Below, piece by piece: positions 49,512 through 58,947 of a DNA stretch of 64,000 nt. Source of the DNA: Ruminococcaceae bacterium BL-6 (lineage in GTDB: Bacteria; Bacillota; Clostridia; Oscillospirales; Acutalibacteraceae); contig LR778135.1 of NCBI GenBank assembly GCA_902810075.1, forward strand, positions 2,852,001 to 2,916,000. The letters are read 5' to 3'. The position numbers and the translations under genes are program-made. The stretch's first letter is position 1, and each line of letters opens with the position of its first letter. The notes below the pieces were generated by a model. That model was not told the DNA's origin. It saw only the letters and a list, made by a program, of their open reading frames with translations, and did no database searches.

Positions 49512-50876
49512 ATGGACTATAAAACACTATATGAAAAAACGCCGCCAACTAAATTGTTCGCCATCGTGACGATTCCGGGAATCGTCAGTATGCTTGTGTC
49601 ATCGCTTTATCAGATGATAGACGGCGCATTCGTCGGGCAATTATTGGGCTCGGATGCATTTGCAGCCCTAAACCTGGTCATGCCCCTTGTCATCATCAAT
49701 TTTTCAGTAGCAGACCTGATCGGGGTCGGCTCGGCGGTCCCGATTGCGATTAAATTGGGAGAGAAAGACGAAAAGGCTGCCGGCAATATCTTTTCCAGTG
49801 CCTGTCTGATGATTATCGGAGCAGGTATTTTGCTCGGCACCGTACTGTTTGTTTTTGCAGACGATTTTGTGCGGCTAATGGGTGCCGGTGAGGAGCTTGT
49901 TTCAATGGCATCCCAGTATCTTCGAGTTTATGCCGCATGCTCGCCTTTCACCACTATCGTATTCGCCGTCGATAACTATCTGCGTATCTGCGGAAAAGTG
50001 CGGTACAGTATGATAGTCAACATCCTGATGTCAGTCGGCAGCGCCGCATTTGAATTTTTATTTCTCTTTATATTTAAGTTTGGAATTTGGGGTGCGGCGC
50101 TGGCGACATGCTCCGGTATGTTTCTCTGTGCGCTCATTGCAATTATGCCGTTCATCCGCGGTAAATTGCAGCTACGTTTTGCAAAGCCGAAACTCAGCCG
50201 GGAAGTGTTTGCAGGCATCCTGGCAAACGGATGCCCCAGCTTTCTCAACAACATCGCCGGCCGCGTTACATCAATCATAATGAATGTCTTTCTGCTTCGT
50301 CTCGGCGGTGTCACAGCAGTGTCCGCTTACGGTGTACTGATGTATGCGGACGGTCTCATTCAGCCGATGCTTTACGGCCTCTGCGATTCTCTTCAGCCGG
50401 CGGTGGGCTATAACTGGGGTGCCAGGAATTACGACCGTATCGAAGCGATCGAAAAAAGATGCTTTGGAACCTGCGGCGTGCTGTCAATCTTAATGACTGC
50501 TGTCATGCTCTTTTCAAAAGCAGATCTGGTCGGTATTTTTATTAAAGCAGAGGATGCGGCAACGATTTCCATGTCGGTTCATGCTCTATCATTGTTTGCG
50601 CTTGCGTACCTGACACGCTGGATTTCATTTGCCACACAAAGCTATCTGTCCGCCATAGGCAAGGCGGGGTACGCAACCATAATTTCTGTTTCAACGGCTT
50701 TTATTTTCCCTGTAATTTTTCTTTTTGCTCTCGGCGCAATGGGGCTTGACGGGCTTTGGCTCAATCTGCCGCTTACTTCGCTGACAGCCGCAGTCATGTC
50801 TGCCGTTATCCTGCTGCGGTTCCAGAAGAAGAATGTTCCAAACGGTTCGTCTGTCACCGCAAAGCAAGATGATTAA
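49512..50876 (+). CDS. MATE-family multidrug efflux transporter
   Basis: The start follows AAAGGGAGG. The 454-aa protein has twelve hydrophobic segments in two MatE halves. The first half begins FAIVTIPGIVSMLVSSLYQM and IDGAFVGQLLGSDAFAALNL, with VGSAVPIAIKLGEKDEKAAG; the second contains LANGCPSFLNNIAGRVTSI and LQPAVGYNWGARNYDRI. It should export drugs or metabolites against Na+ or H+. The MarR gene upstream is its likely regulator. Confidence 0.94.
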   Translation: MDYKTLYEKTPPTKLFAIVTIPGIVSMLVSSLYQMIDGAFVGQLLGSDAFAALNLVMPLVIINFSVADLIGVGSAVPIAIKLGEKDEKAAGNIFSSACLMIIGAGILLGTVLFVFADDFVRLMGAGEELVSMASQYLRVYAACSPFTTIVFAVDNYLRICGKVRYSMIVNILMSVGSAAFEFLFLFIFKFGIWGAALATCSGMFLCALIAIMPFIRGKLQLRFAKPKLSREVFAGILANGCPSFLNNIAGRVTSIIMNVFLLRLGGVTAVSAYGVLMYADGLIQPMLYGLCDSLQPAVGYNWGARNYDRIEAIEKRCFGTCGVLSILMTAVMLFSKADLVGIFIKAEDAATISMSVHALSLFALAYLTRWISFATQSYLSAIGKAGYATIISVSTAFIFPVIFLFALGAMGLDGLWLNLPLTSLTAAVMSAVILLRFQKKNVPNGSSVTAKQDD

Positions 50877-51151
50877 GCGGGCATCAAAGCAACCGGCTAC
50901 AGGCCATTACCCTGTCGCTTTGCTGTGGATTTTGCCACCCATTGAGGCTTTAAAATATGCCGTTGGAAGCTGGTACCTCCATGGAGACAGTTTATTTTTT
51001 AATTATACTCCAACGGGAAAGAAAATTCATTCCAAAATAAAAAAGTCCTGAAATTGATATAAAAAATACCCCGCCAAAAGATTTGACAGGGCAAAAAAGC
51101 TGTTCAGATTCTGATACGGATTCCGGTAAGCCGCGGTTTCCAACGGGACTA

Positions 51152-51829
51152 TTAAAATCTAATTTCTACGCCGAGGATCTTTGCGGCTGTGATTGCCTGT
51201 TCCGGAGAAAAGACTGCTCCCCGCAAATCCTCCGGGCGCGCACCCAGCCCATCGATTTCGCAGCTTGTGAAATCGATATTCGCAAGCGGTGTGCCCGACA
51301 TCTGAACCTTACGCAAATCGGTCTGTAAAAACTGTATTTTTTCAAGCGACATCCCGCTAAAATCCGCTTCGGAGCAGTTGCATCCATCGAACAAGGCTCG
51401 TTTCAACCGCGAAAATCGAAAATTGGCATATTGCAGGACGCTGTGATTGAACTCGGTATCCCTCAGGGTGGCTCCGCTCAAGTCGACACCGATCATCCGG
51501 CAATTCAGAAAAGCTACGCGCAGCAGAAACGAATCGCTGAAAACCGCGTTGGATAGATCGCATCCCTCAAACAGGACATCTTCGAGCTCGAGCGAAGGCA
51601 GCGCCGCGTCAAACCGCATTCCCTGCAACTTGACTCTCGTCAAACTGACATGCTGCGCTTTCCCCGATAAAACGCCGTGCTCCATCAGGCAGTCTTTATA
51701 ATCGTCGTCGTCATGCAAAGACCCGATCGGCTTCAAAAGCTGCGGTTCAAGAGGCTGCTTGGGCCGGGCAGCAGAAAAACCGGTTTTCGGATTCCGCCTA
51801 TTCTCCGCCTTATGGATTTCTTTTCCCAT
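51152..51829 (-). CDS. Pentapeptide-repeat protein
   Basis: The 225-aa protein has a charged N-terminal 45 residues and then a run of pentapeptide repeats of the A(D/N)LXX type: CDLSNAVFSD, GVDLSGATLRD, YANFRFSRLKRALFDG, CSEADFSG, LANIDFTSCEIDG. These form a right-handed quadrilateral beta-helix. Some such proteins protect DNA gyrase from quinolones; others have unknown roles. The end (SPEQAITAAKILGVEI) matches the usual pentapeptide-protein C-terminus. Confidence 0.9.
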   Translation of the reverse strand: MGKEIHKAENRRNPKTGFSAARPKQPLEPQLLKPIGSLHDDDDYKDCLMEHGVLSGKAQHVSLTRVKLQGMRFDAALPSLELEDVLFEGCDLSNAVFSDSFLLRVAFLNCRMIGVDLSGATLRDTEFNHSVLQYANFRFSRLKRALFDGCNCSEADFSGMSLEKIQFLQTDLRKVQMSGTPLANIDFTSCEIDGLGARPEDLRGAVFSPEQAITAAKILGVEIRF

Positions 51830-51996
51830 ATGGATTCACTCCCCATTTGACGGGTGATGGACAATCAGTCCATCCTGATTTTATATTCCTTCGGCACTTC
51901 CTTCTATTTAGGATAATCAGATCAATCATCGTTGTCAAGGATAGATACACAAAGCTCAATCAGCATGGATTACGTTCCGGTTTCAAAGCGGAAAAA

Positions 51997-53235
51997 TCAC
52001 CCCTGCGCAGCGGATTGGCTCTGTGCGGAGGATGTGCTGATGACGCCCCGGAGCGCCCAGCGGTACTGCTCCTGCGAAGAGAACAGGCCGATTTTCGCCT
52101 GATCGAGCGCGGCCTCGGCGCTGTCCAGGTTCATCTGCGCGTTCTCCAGGTCGAGCGCCGAAGCCACCCCCAGCGCGTTCTGCTGCTCTACGGCGGCGAA
52201 CGCCTTCGCCTTCGCGTCATAAGCAGCCTGCGCGGAAGCGAGCTTTCCCTGTTTTCCCGCCACGTCGCTGTATACCTGCTGGAACGAGGCATGGAACGTA
52301 TTCAGCACAAGGCTGTAATTCAGCGACGCCGCGCGGAAGTCGTCCACTGTCGAATCCAAGTCGGAATCCTTGTTGTCGTCGGCGATTTCCTTCGCCAGCT
52401 TCTTTTCTTTCAGCGTCCAGTTCTCGTCCTGTGCGGTCTGCCGGTCTTTTTCCTCATCCATTTTGGCGGCGAAATCCCCTTCCGGCTCCGGCATGGAAGA
52501 GAGCGAAACGTCATAGGCGTCCGAGTACCCGAGAAGCACCCGGAGGTTGTTTTTCACCGCTTCCATCTGGTTGACCAGCGCGGTGAGGTTATCCCCCAAT
52601 GTGTTTTTCTGCTGCTGGGCGTTGAGCAGGTCGGCCTGCGTGATAAGGCCGAGATCGGCTTTCAGCTGCTCAATTTTCAGCGTGTCGTCCAGCGCCTTTT
52701 TCTGCCTGGTGAGCTGCCTGCGCTCGGCGTCCAGAGAATGGAACGTCACATAAAGCTTCTGCGCCGCCACGACGATCTGGTCCGCGGCTTCGTCCATCTG
52801 CAGCTCTGTCTGATCGATGGTATCGTCGCTGATGTCAAGCTGATCCTCCTGCCCTTTCAGGATCGAGCAGATGGCGTTGAGCGACGCGATGCTGCCATTC
52901 AGAGCGTCTTTCAGGGCTTTCTGATCCGGCGAACCGGCAATGGACTGATAGGTGAGCTGCAGCTGGCTGCTCAGATCCTGAAGCTGCTTCCGGCCGGCGG
53001 CGATCTCGTCCTGTTTTTTCTCGGCCGCGTCGTTGCCTTTCAGGCTGTCCAGCGTCTTGCCGTTCGCGCGGATGGTCTGGTTGCTCGAGCGCACGATAGA
53101 TTCGATGTCCGCGTAGCTTACCTTCACGGCCTGGGGAGCGGTGGTGACCGCGGCGGATGCGGCGAACGCGGGGGCCGGGATTGCACCCAGCAGAAGGACC
53201 GAGAGCAGCCCGGCGGCGATTTTTCGGATTTTCAT
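51997..53235 (-). CDS. TolC-family-like secreted coiled-coil protein
   Basis: A signal peptide (MKIRKIAAGLLSVLLLGAIP, cleavage after AFA) precedes about 390 residues of long alpha-helices. The two halves each end in TolC-type repeats: LGLITQADLLNAQQQKNTLG and NALGVASALDLENAQMNLDS. It resembles the outer-membrane factors of Gram-negatives, but in a single-membrane cell it probably assembles with the HlyD-like adaptor in the cell wall. It is the last gene of the broken efflux operon. Confidence 0.88.
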   Translation of the reverse strand: MKIRKIAAGLLSVLLLGAIPAPAFAASAAVTTAPQAVKVSYADIESIVRSSNQTIRANGKTLDSLKGNDAAEKKQDEIAAGRKQLQDLSSQLQLTYQSIAGSPDQKALKDALNGSIASLNAICSILKGQEDQLDISDDTIDQTELQMDEAADQIVVAAQKLYVTFHSLDAERRQLTRQKKALDDTLKIEQLKADLGLITQADLLNAQQQKNTLGDNLTALVNQMEAVKNNLRVLLGYSDAYDVSLSSMPEPEGDFAAKMDEEKDRQTAQDENWTLKEKKLAKEIADDNKDSDLDSTVDDFRAASLNYSLVLNTFHASFQQVYSDVAGKQGKLASAQAAYDAKAKAFAAVEQQNALGVASALDLENAQMNLDSAEAALDQAKIGLFSSQEQYRWALRGVISTSSAQSQSAAQG

Positions 53236-53266
53236 CAGAATTCCTCCTTTAAAGTTTTTATGACGG

Positions 53267-53336
53267 CGGATTCCACTTAAGATTGCAAGCCCGATCTATT
53301 CCCACATGCTTCCGGCGGGGAGAAACGGAAGCATGT
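53267..53336. repeat. Dispersed palindromic repeat, copy G (partial, inverted)
   Basis: GGATTCCACTTAAGATTGCA, AGCCCGATCTATTCCC and a reduced hairpin ending GGCGGGGAGAAAC. It fills the gap between the adaptor fragment and the TolC-like gene. Confidence 0.6.
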
Positions 53337-54422
53337 TTATTTTTTAAAGTAAACATCCGCGGTATAGCCCGGCTTTAACAAGTGGTTCGGGTCGCTGGGC
53401 TTCACCAGCACGCGGATCACGCGCTTTCCGTCCTTTTCCACGGCGAGATCCGGAATCTGCGTCACGGTGCCGGTGAGCGAAGCGTCCGGGGCCGAGGCCG
53501 GAACGATCTTAACCGTTTCGCCGGCCTTCACGCCGCCGATGAACTCCTCGTCGACCTCCGCGCTGACGGTGAGGGAATCCGCGTCGATGATCTGGAGCAC
53601 TTTGGTCGGCGCGTTCTGCGCGCCGAGATGGGCCGCGTCGCTGACCGCGATGTTCTGCACAATGCCGTTCCCGATATCGGAGACGATCTGACTGCCCTTG
53701 ATGTAATCCTTCGCGATTTTGGCCGTCATGATATTCAGGTCCACCTGCGCGGAGGAAACGCCGCCCTGCTGCTTCGCGACGTTCGCGGTGTTGCCGAGCT
53801 GCAACTGGGAAAGCTGGGCCTGCTTCGACTGGAGCGAGACGTTCAGCTGGTCCAGCTCGTCTTTCAGGGCGGTTTTTGTCTTTTGCAGGGTTTCCTGCGC
53901 CTGGGTTACTGCTGCCTGCCGCTGCTTGTATGCATCCGTATACTGATCCAGCGTCGCTTTTGAAACGGCTCCCGCTTCATACAGCGACTGATAGTTCGCG
54001 AGATCGCGCTTCGCGCTTGCAAGCTGCGTCTGAGCCAGATTCAGAGAGCTTTGCGCCAATTTCAGGTCGGCATTCGTGCCGCTGCCGTATTCCTTTGTCT
54101 TGCGCGCGATTTGGCTCTGCGTCTGGGCGATGTCCGCCTGCAGCGCGGAAATGTCCTGCTTTGCAGCGGGCAGCGCCGCCTGATTCCCGGCAAGCTGCTG
54201 CTTCAGCTTCTCGACGTTCCCGTTATATTCGGAGAGGTCCAGCGTCACGAGCGGCTGGCCCAGCGTCACCCGCTCGCCTTCCTTTACCAGTACATCCGTC
54301 ACCACCGACGGGAAATCGACGCTGATGTCCTCCACGCGGGTATATTTCACCTCACCCCAGGCGTCGATCTCTCCGGTCTGGTTTGTCGAAGCCCCGGGGG
54401 CCGTTTGGACGGTTCCCCATTG
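53337..54422 (-). pseudogene. HlyD/MacA-like adaptor, 3' part cut off by an IS element
   Basis: About 360 residues remain: a lipoyl-type strand (SVVTDVLVKEGERVTLGQPL), a long coiled coil (NVEKLKQQLAGNQAALPAAK, SQIARKTKEYG), a second lipoyl half (GIVQNIAVSDAAHLG), and a beta-barrel with VKAGETVKIVPASA and LKPGYTADVYF. The N-terminal membrane anchor lies on the far side of the IS3-type insertion (55682-55817). Any product from an internal start would lack the anchor. Confidence 0.88.
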
Positions 54423-54465
54423 AACAGACAAAGAAATAAAAGCCCTGTCGCAGAATAGCTAAGAT

Positions 54466-55317
54466 TTAGGCGGCCTTGCTCCGAATTTCGGACGGAGTGA
54501 GGCCGCCTTTCAGATTGATTCGCTCATAATTGTAAAACTGAACATATTCAGCCACTGCCTGTTCCACTTCGGTACGGCAGGAAAAATTCATACGATATAG
54601 GCATTCCGTCTTGAGTGTACCAAAGAAATTTTCCATAGCGGCGTTGTCGTAAGGGCACCCGGGGCTGGACATGGACGGCTGAAAATGGTATTCTTGGCTC
54701 AGGTCAAAGTATGCTTGTGACGTGTATTGAGACCCCTGGTCGCTGTGGAGTGCAAGTCCATCGGCGACCTTCTCTTGTTGTAAGGCGTCCCGGATAGTGT
54801 CTGTCACCAGTGAGGCGGTCATGTCATTGCCGATACGATAGGCCAAAACCATTTTGCCGCACAAGTCTATTACTGCACATAGATACAGCATCCCTTTTGC
54901 AGTAGGGATGTAGGTAATGTCCGTAACCCAGAAATGATTGGGCAACGGCTGCTCAAAAATCCTCTGTAACAAATTCGGATATTTATGTACTGCCTGTTTG
55001 TAACGGACATATGGCCGGCGCCGCCGTATCCGCGAAAGAAGGTCACACTTTCGCATGATGCGCAGAATAGCTTTCAGATTGACTTTTTTCCCGGTCTGTC
55101 GCAGAATCCAGCGGCGCACCCGACGACAACCGTAGGTCTGTTTGCAATGTTGCTGACAATTCATGATTAAATCCGTCAGCCATTGGTCTCTGGCTTCCTT
55201 CGTCTTCCGGTTCCGCCAATCATAGTAGCCGCTCCGCGAAACTTCAAAGGAACGGCACATGGCTTCAACGCTATACTTACCACGGAACCGTTCAATGACG
55301 CGATACTTCAGCTTCAC
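54466..55317 (-). CDS. IS3-family transposase OrfB (DDE integrase)
   Basis: The 283-aa protein has an HTH_21 region (YSVEAMCRSFEVSRSGYYDW) and the rve integrase core with the DDE triad: WVTDITYIPTAKG, LHSDQGSQYTS, and CPYDNAAMENFFGTLKTEC. It ends NLKGGLTPSEIRSKAA, typical of the family. It overlaps orfA by 4 bp (ATGA). The catalytic residues are all present, so the element may be active. Confidence 0.95.
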   Translation of the reverse strand: MKLKYRVIERFRGKYSVEAMCRSFEVSRSGYYDWRNRKTKEARDQWLTDLIMNCQQHCKQTYGCRRVRRWILRQTGKKVNLKAILRIMRKCDLLSRIRRRRPYVRYKQAVHKYPNLLQRIFEQPLPNHFWVTDITYIPTAKGMLYLCAVIDLCGKMVLAYRIGNDMTASLVTDTIRDALQQEKVADGLALHSDQGSQYTSQAYFDLSQEYHFQPSMSSPGCPYDNAAMENFFGTLKTECLYRMNFSCRTEVEQAVAEYVQFYNYERINLKGGLTPSEIRSKAA

Positions 55318-55619
55318 CTCCTTCCAGCTTCGGACAGAAAATTTTGCAGCAGTTCCACTTTCATCCGCAGTTCAATCAGCTCATTGTTCCGCAACGTTTC
55401 TTCATCAACCGGGTTTTGCCGCCGTGGTCTCCCTTTCGGACGGGGCAAGTAACCGTTGGAAATCAGGCTCACTTTCCGGTTTTGACGTTTTACCAGCCCT
55501 TTTATTTGTTCTTTGCTCAGGCCATAACTCTGGCCAATTTCCCGGTTTGTCTCTCCTGCCGCTTTTCGCCGGAATACTTCTTCACTCAATTCTTCTATTT
55601 TTGTATACTTCCTGGGCAT
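55314..55619 (-). CDS. IS3-family transposase OrfA (helix-turn-helix)
   Basis: The start at 55619 (MPRKYTKIEELSEEVFRRKA) follows CAGGAGG. It is a 101-aa helix-turn-helix protein (ETNREIGQSYGLSKEQIKGL) with a leucine-zipper-like end (LRNNELIELRMKVELLQNFL). The frame is open upstream and continuous with the interrupted adaptor gene, so translation from the adaptor start would give an anchor-OrfA fusion. Confidence 0.92.
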   Translation of the reverse strand: MPRKYTKIEELSEEVFRRKAAGETNREIGQSYGLSKEQIKGLVKRQNRKVSLISNGYLPRPKGRPRRQNPVDEETLRNNELIELRMKVELLQNFLSEAGRR

Positions 55620-55681
55620 GAAAATGACCTCCTGTCGTAGTTCCATTCTACAACAGGGGGCCTTTTCTTTCACTGTCCGTT

Positions 55682-55817
55682 TTCCGGGATATAGTCCAGT
55701 TGCCCGCGGGGCGTTGTTTTTCTGGTAAAAAAAGATTCCGAGCGCGACGGCAAGCGCGGCGAGCACGCAGGTTGCGGCCAACGCCGGCTTTTTATGGGAT
55801 AAGATCCAGTCCTTCAT
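55682..55817 (-). pseudogene. HlyD/MacA-like adaptor, 5' part with membrane anchor
   Basis: ATG 55817 follows GGAGG by 8 nt. It encodes MKDWILSHKKPALAATCVLA and a transmembrane segment continuing ALAVALGIFFYQKNNAP before the IS begins. Together with 53337-54422 it made one adaptor of about 400 residues. It starts 22 bp after the FtsX-type permease stop. Confidence 0.82.
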
Positions 55818-55838
55818 GAGGCAATCCTCCATCTGTTG

Positions 55839-58154
55839 TCATTCGACGCTTTTCAGCGCTTCGAGCATGTCAATCTGTTTCATCTTCCGTGCCACAACGT
55901 TGTTGACGATCCAGGCGAAACACAGGGTCATCGCGCCGGCGGCCAATACGTCGGGCGCCGTGACGTTGCCTAAAAGGTCCATCTGCTCCCCCATTTTGCT
56001 TGCGATCAGCCAGGACATATATCGCCCTACGGGGATACCGGCCAGCATCCCGAGCAGTACGGAAAAATAATTTTCGACCAGCACCAGGTTCCGGATTTCC
56101 CGGTGATGGAAGCCGAGCACCCGCAGCGTCGCAAGATCGCGGACCCGCTCGGCGAAATTGAGGATGCTGGTATTGTACAGCACCACAAACGCCAGCGACG
56201 CGCCCATGACGATCATCATCATCACCGAGAGGTTCACCACCTGCGTACTGGAGGACAGGCCCGACTGCTGGCTTTCCCGCGTCGCCGCATCCGCCACCAC
56301 GTCGCTTGAAAGGAACCTCTGATCCGGTGCGCCGTTCCATTTGACGAGCAGAGCCGTCGGCTGAAAGGTCTCCCCTAGGGATTCCCAGTAGGCGTCGGTC
56401 ATGTAAATTCCCTGACCGGATGCAAAGTAGGCCGTCTGCAGGATCGGCACGGAGAGGTATCCCTTGTCCGTGCGCTTGATCCGGATGGTGTCGCCCGGCT
56501 CTACGCCGAGCGTTTCGCACAGCTTGCGGGTCATGAGGACCCCGTTTTCCGGCAGGGAGACGGGGTCCCCGGCAACGTCCTGCATATGGATCAGCGGGCT
56601 TTCCTTTGAGGTGATGGTGATCGGCTCCATTTTCCGCTCGCCGTTCGGGCAGATCACCTCAACTGCGGATTCTTCCATCTGCTGTGTGACGCCGTCTAGC
56701 CCCAGATTGCCGAGGTAGCGGGAATCGGCTTTTGTGGTGTCAAGGATGATTTTCTGATCATAGACGAACGTCGTCTCATACATCTGCTCGTTGAGCCCGG
56801 AAAGCATGCTTCTGATGCTCAGCGCCGCAATGATCGCGCCGGTGCACCCCATGACGCCGATGGTGCTCATGATGATGCGGCTCTTGTTTTTCAGAGTGTT
56901 CCGCGCGATCAGCTTGCTGCTGAACTTCATTTTCTGCCAGAGGGAAGGGATGGATTCCAGAAAGATGTGCCGCCCTTTTTTCGGCGGCTTGTCGCGGAGG
57001 AGCACCGCGGGGGCATCCCCCTGAAGCTTCCAGCAGGCATAGAACGAGACGCCCCCTGTGCACAGCAGGATCAGAAGAAAGGCGGCCGCAAAGTGCCCGA
57101 AATTGATGTTCACGCGGTAATCGGCGAACGTCAGCTTCATGCGCGGCACCAAAAACCGGCCGAAGATGTTCGGCCCCGCCGCAAGTCCGGCGAGCGCGCC
57201 GAGCACGCCGACGATCACGCCGTAGGATGTATAGTGCCAGAGGATGCTCCTCTTGCTGTATCCCAGGGCCTTCAGGATCCCGATCTGCCCGCGCTGATTT
57301 TCCACCAGCCGCGTCATCGTGCTCTGCGTGATCAGCGCCGTGATGAGGAAAAACAGAAGCGGGAATACGACGGAGAGCGTTCTGATCTGCTGGACCCGGG
57401 AATCGACGCTGCTGACGCTGCTGCTGTCTTTCTGAAGGGTCATGCCGATCAGGCCGTCGCCGATCACGGCTTCCGCCTTTTTCTCCACCTGCGTCAGGTC
57501 GGCGCCCGGCCTTGTCTTCACGCTGATTTGGTTAAATGCCTTCTGTCCGTAAACGCTTTCCAGCACGCCGGCGCGGATCACCACAAAACCGTAGGCTGCC
57601 GGGTCCGGCGACACGGTGGCGGAGTTTTTCAGGGAAAAGACCTGCTCGCTGCTCAGCGCGAGCCCGTCGATCGGGAGACGAAGCCAAACGCCGTTCAGCT
57701 TGACGGAAATCCGGTCGCCGATTTTCAGGCCGTGCGCTTTGGCAAACGCGCTGTCCAGCACCGCGCCGCCGCTGCTTTTATGGAATCGTCCTTCCTGCAG
57801 CTCGGGCTGGTCGAGGGTGCTGCGGTCATCCAACGCATAGACGTGCAGGGTGGGGTTCCCGGGCAGGTCGGTATCGGCGTCGATAGAAAAACGTTTCTCT
57901 ATCTGTGTGACCCCGTCGATCCTCCGGATGCCCCACAGCTCCTGTTCCGAAGGGTTCTGCACAGTCACCCACAAGTCGGAAAGGTTTGTCGCGCGGTACA
58001 TGGCATCCGCATGATTCTGAACGGTAAACCAGATGCTGTCGAGCCCCGTCATAATGGAAACGGCCAGAGCCGCCATAATGAAAATCGAAATGAACTGCGC
58101 CTTCGACCTCCGCATGTCGCGCAGGGATTTCTTGAGCAGCGCGCCCTTCACCAT
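55839..58154 (-). CDS. FtsX-family ABC transporter permease (MacB-like)
   Basis: The start at 58154 (MVKGALLKKSLRDMRRSKAQ) follows GGAGG and overlaps the stop of the ATPase remnant by 7 bp. The 771-aa protein has an N-terminal transmembrane helix, a large extracellular domain, two FtsX cores (QIGILKALGYSKRSILWHYT and DLATLRVLGFHHREIRNLVL), and eight predicted membrane spans. Such permeases drive efflux of peptides or antibiotics with an ATPase and adaptor. Both partners are broken here. Confidence 0.92.
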   Translation of the reverse strand: MVKGALLKKSLRDMRRSKAQFISIFIMAALAVSIMTGLDSIWFTVQNHADAMYRATNLSDLWVTVQNPSEQELWGIRRIDGVTQIEKRFSIDADTDLPGNPTLHVYALDDRSTLDQPELQEGRFHKSSGGAVLDSAFAKAHGLKIGDRISVKLNGVWLRLPIDGLALSSEQVFSLKNSATVSPDPAAYGFVVIRAGVLESVYGQKAFNQISVKTRPGADLTQVEKKAEAVIGDGLIGMTLQKDSSSVSSVDSRVQQIRTLSVVFPLLFFLITALITQSTMTRLVENQRGQIGILKALGYSKRSILWHYTSYGVIVGVLGALAGLAAGPNIFGRFLVPRMKLTFADYRVNINFGHFAAAFLLILLCTGGVSFYACWKLQGDAPAVLLRDKPPKKGRHIFLESIPSLWQKMKFSSKLIARNTLKNKSRIIMSTIGVMGCTGAIIAALSIRSMLSGLNEQMYETTFVYDQKIILDTTKADSRYLGNLGLDGVTQQMEESAVEVICPNGERKMEPITITSKESPLIHMQDVAGDPVSLPENGVLMTRKLCETLGVEPGDTIRIKRTDKGYLSVPILQTAYFASGQGIYMTDAYWESLGETFQPTALLVKWNGAPDQRFLSSDVVADAATRESQQSGLSSSTQVVNLSVMMMIVMGASLAFVVLYNTSILNFAERVRDLATLRVLGFHHREIRNLVLVENYFSVLLGMLAGIPVGRYMSWLIASKMGEQMDLLGNVTAPDVLAAGAMTLCFAWIVNNVVARKMKQIDMLEALKSVE

Positions 58155-58216
58155 ACGATTTCCTCCACGCTTTTGGGGTGCTCGTGGAATTCCATTTGTG
58201 CAATTTTTCCGTCCCG
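58148..58216 (-). pseudogene. Last 22 codons of the ABC ATPase
   Basis: The codons read RDGKIAQMEFHEHPKSVEEI then VW and TGA, overlapping the permease start. R-D-G-K-I followed by P-x-S-x-x-E-I-x-W is the usual end of ATPases paired with FtsX-type permeases. Upstream of the first Arg codon the sequence changes abruptly to a TetR-like gene on the other strand, so the rest of the ATPase is gone. Confidence 0.72.
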
Positions 58217-58217
58217 C

Positions 58218-58692
58218 AAAAATAACCATCAAAGAGCTGTGCGAAAATGCGGACATCAACCGTACTACTTTTTATTCGTATTACACCGACCAATACGACC
58301 TTCTTCACAAAATAGAGGATGAAACGTTTTTATGGATGAAAGAATCGATTTCCGATCTGATCGGCAAAACGGACCGGGAGGAAAAAATGAAGGCCCTTGA
58401 GCGAATCTTCCAATACTTTCTCGAAAACAGCTGGCACCTTAAGATCCTGATGAGCGAGCAGGGCGATATCGATTTTCAGAAGCAGATGTTTACCCTGATT
58501 TACCAGCAGTGCGGGATATCTCCCTCGGCAGCGGCGGATGTGAATCTGGGTGTCAGCGAGGACTATTTTATATTTGTCGTGAATGGAAGCGTCGGCCTTT
58601 TGCAGCACTGGCTGAAGAACGGCATCAACCGGTCCGCAAAGGAAATGGCCGAGACGATTTACAACATGGCGATGGCTTCCCAGATCGGGTAA
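58218..58692 (+). pseudogene. TetR-family regulator lacking its N-terminus
   Basis: From 58219 the frame reads KITIKELCENADINRTTFYS, YYTDQYDLLHKIEDETFLW, the recognition-helix half of a TetR DNA-binding domain. The ligand-binding domain follows to VVNGSVGLLQHWLKNGI and NMAMASQIG. The first 30 or so residues and a proper start are missing at the deletion joint. The frame upstream runs antisense through the permease gene and is not TetR-like. Normal length would be about 190 aa. Confidence 0.82.
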
Positions 58693-58788
58693 GCGGCTGC
58701 GACGTTCAAATTCAGAAATGCCGGAAGCCCATAAGGATAGGACCAGGGCGGGGACTTGGGCTCATGCTTTCATAATTGGTCAGAGAAA

Positions 58789-58821
58789 AAGGGCATCTGG
58801 ATCTGCCATCCGGATGCCCTT
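58789..58821 (-). terminator. Terminator of the GH94-like gene
   Basis: A 14-bp stem (AAGGGCATCTGGAT / ATCCGGATGCCCTT, one G-U pair) and 5-nt loop. On the minus strand the transcript ends in CTTTTTCTCT. Confidence 0.85.
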
Positions 58822-58947
58822 ACTGTTTGAAAAATTTGCGCCCATAGAATTTAGATCCGTTTCCTTCCAAAAAGGGATCGATCAAGCCGGGAGCGGCGTT
58901 CCCGCCGCCACAGGCCCTTTGTTCCCTCGAACAGCCGGACGGGGAAC

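Larger units (their letters stand above)
54423..55681 (-). mobile_element. IS3-family insertion sequence (IS150-group-like)
   Basis: The ends are imperfect inverted repeats about 35 bp long. Left reads AACAGACAAAGAAATAAAAG, right (complement) AACGGACAGTGAAAGAAAAG, each continuing with CCC..CTGT.G.AGAAT. The 1.26-kb length and the orfA/orfB pair fit IS3. No target duplication is obvious at the flanks. It interrupts the HlyD-like gene in the same orientation as the operon. Confidence 0.88.

Noticed and set aside
56967..58322. A 451-codon plus-strand frame opposite the FtsX-like permease
   Set aside because: It is Arg/His/Pro-rich without motifs and fully antisense to a recognisable permease.
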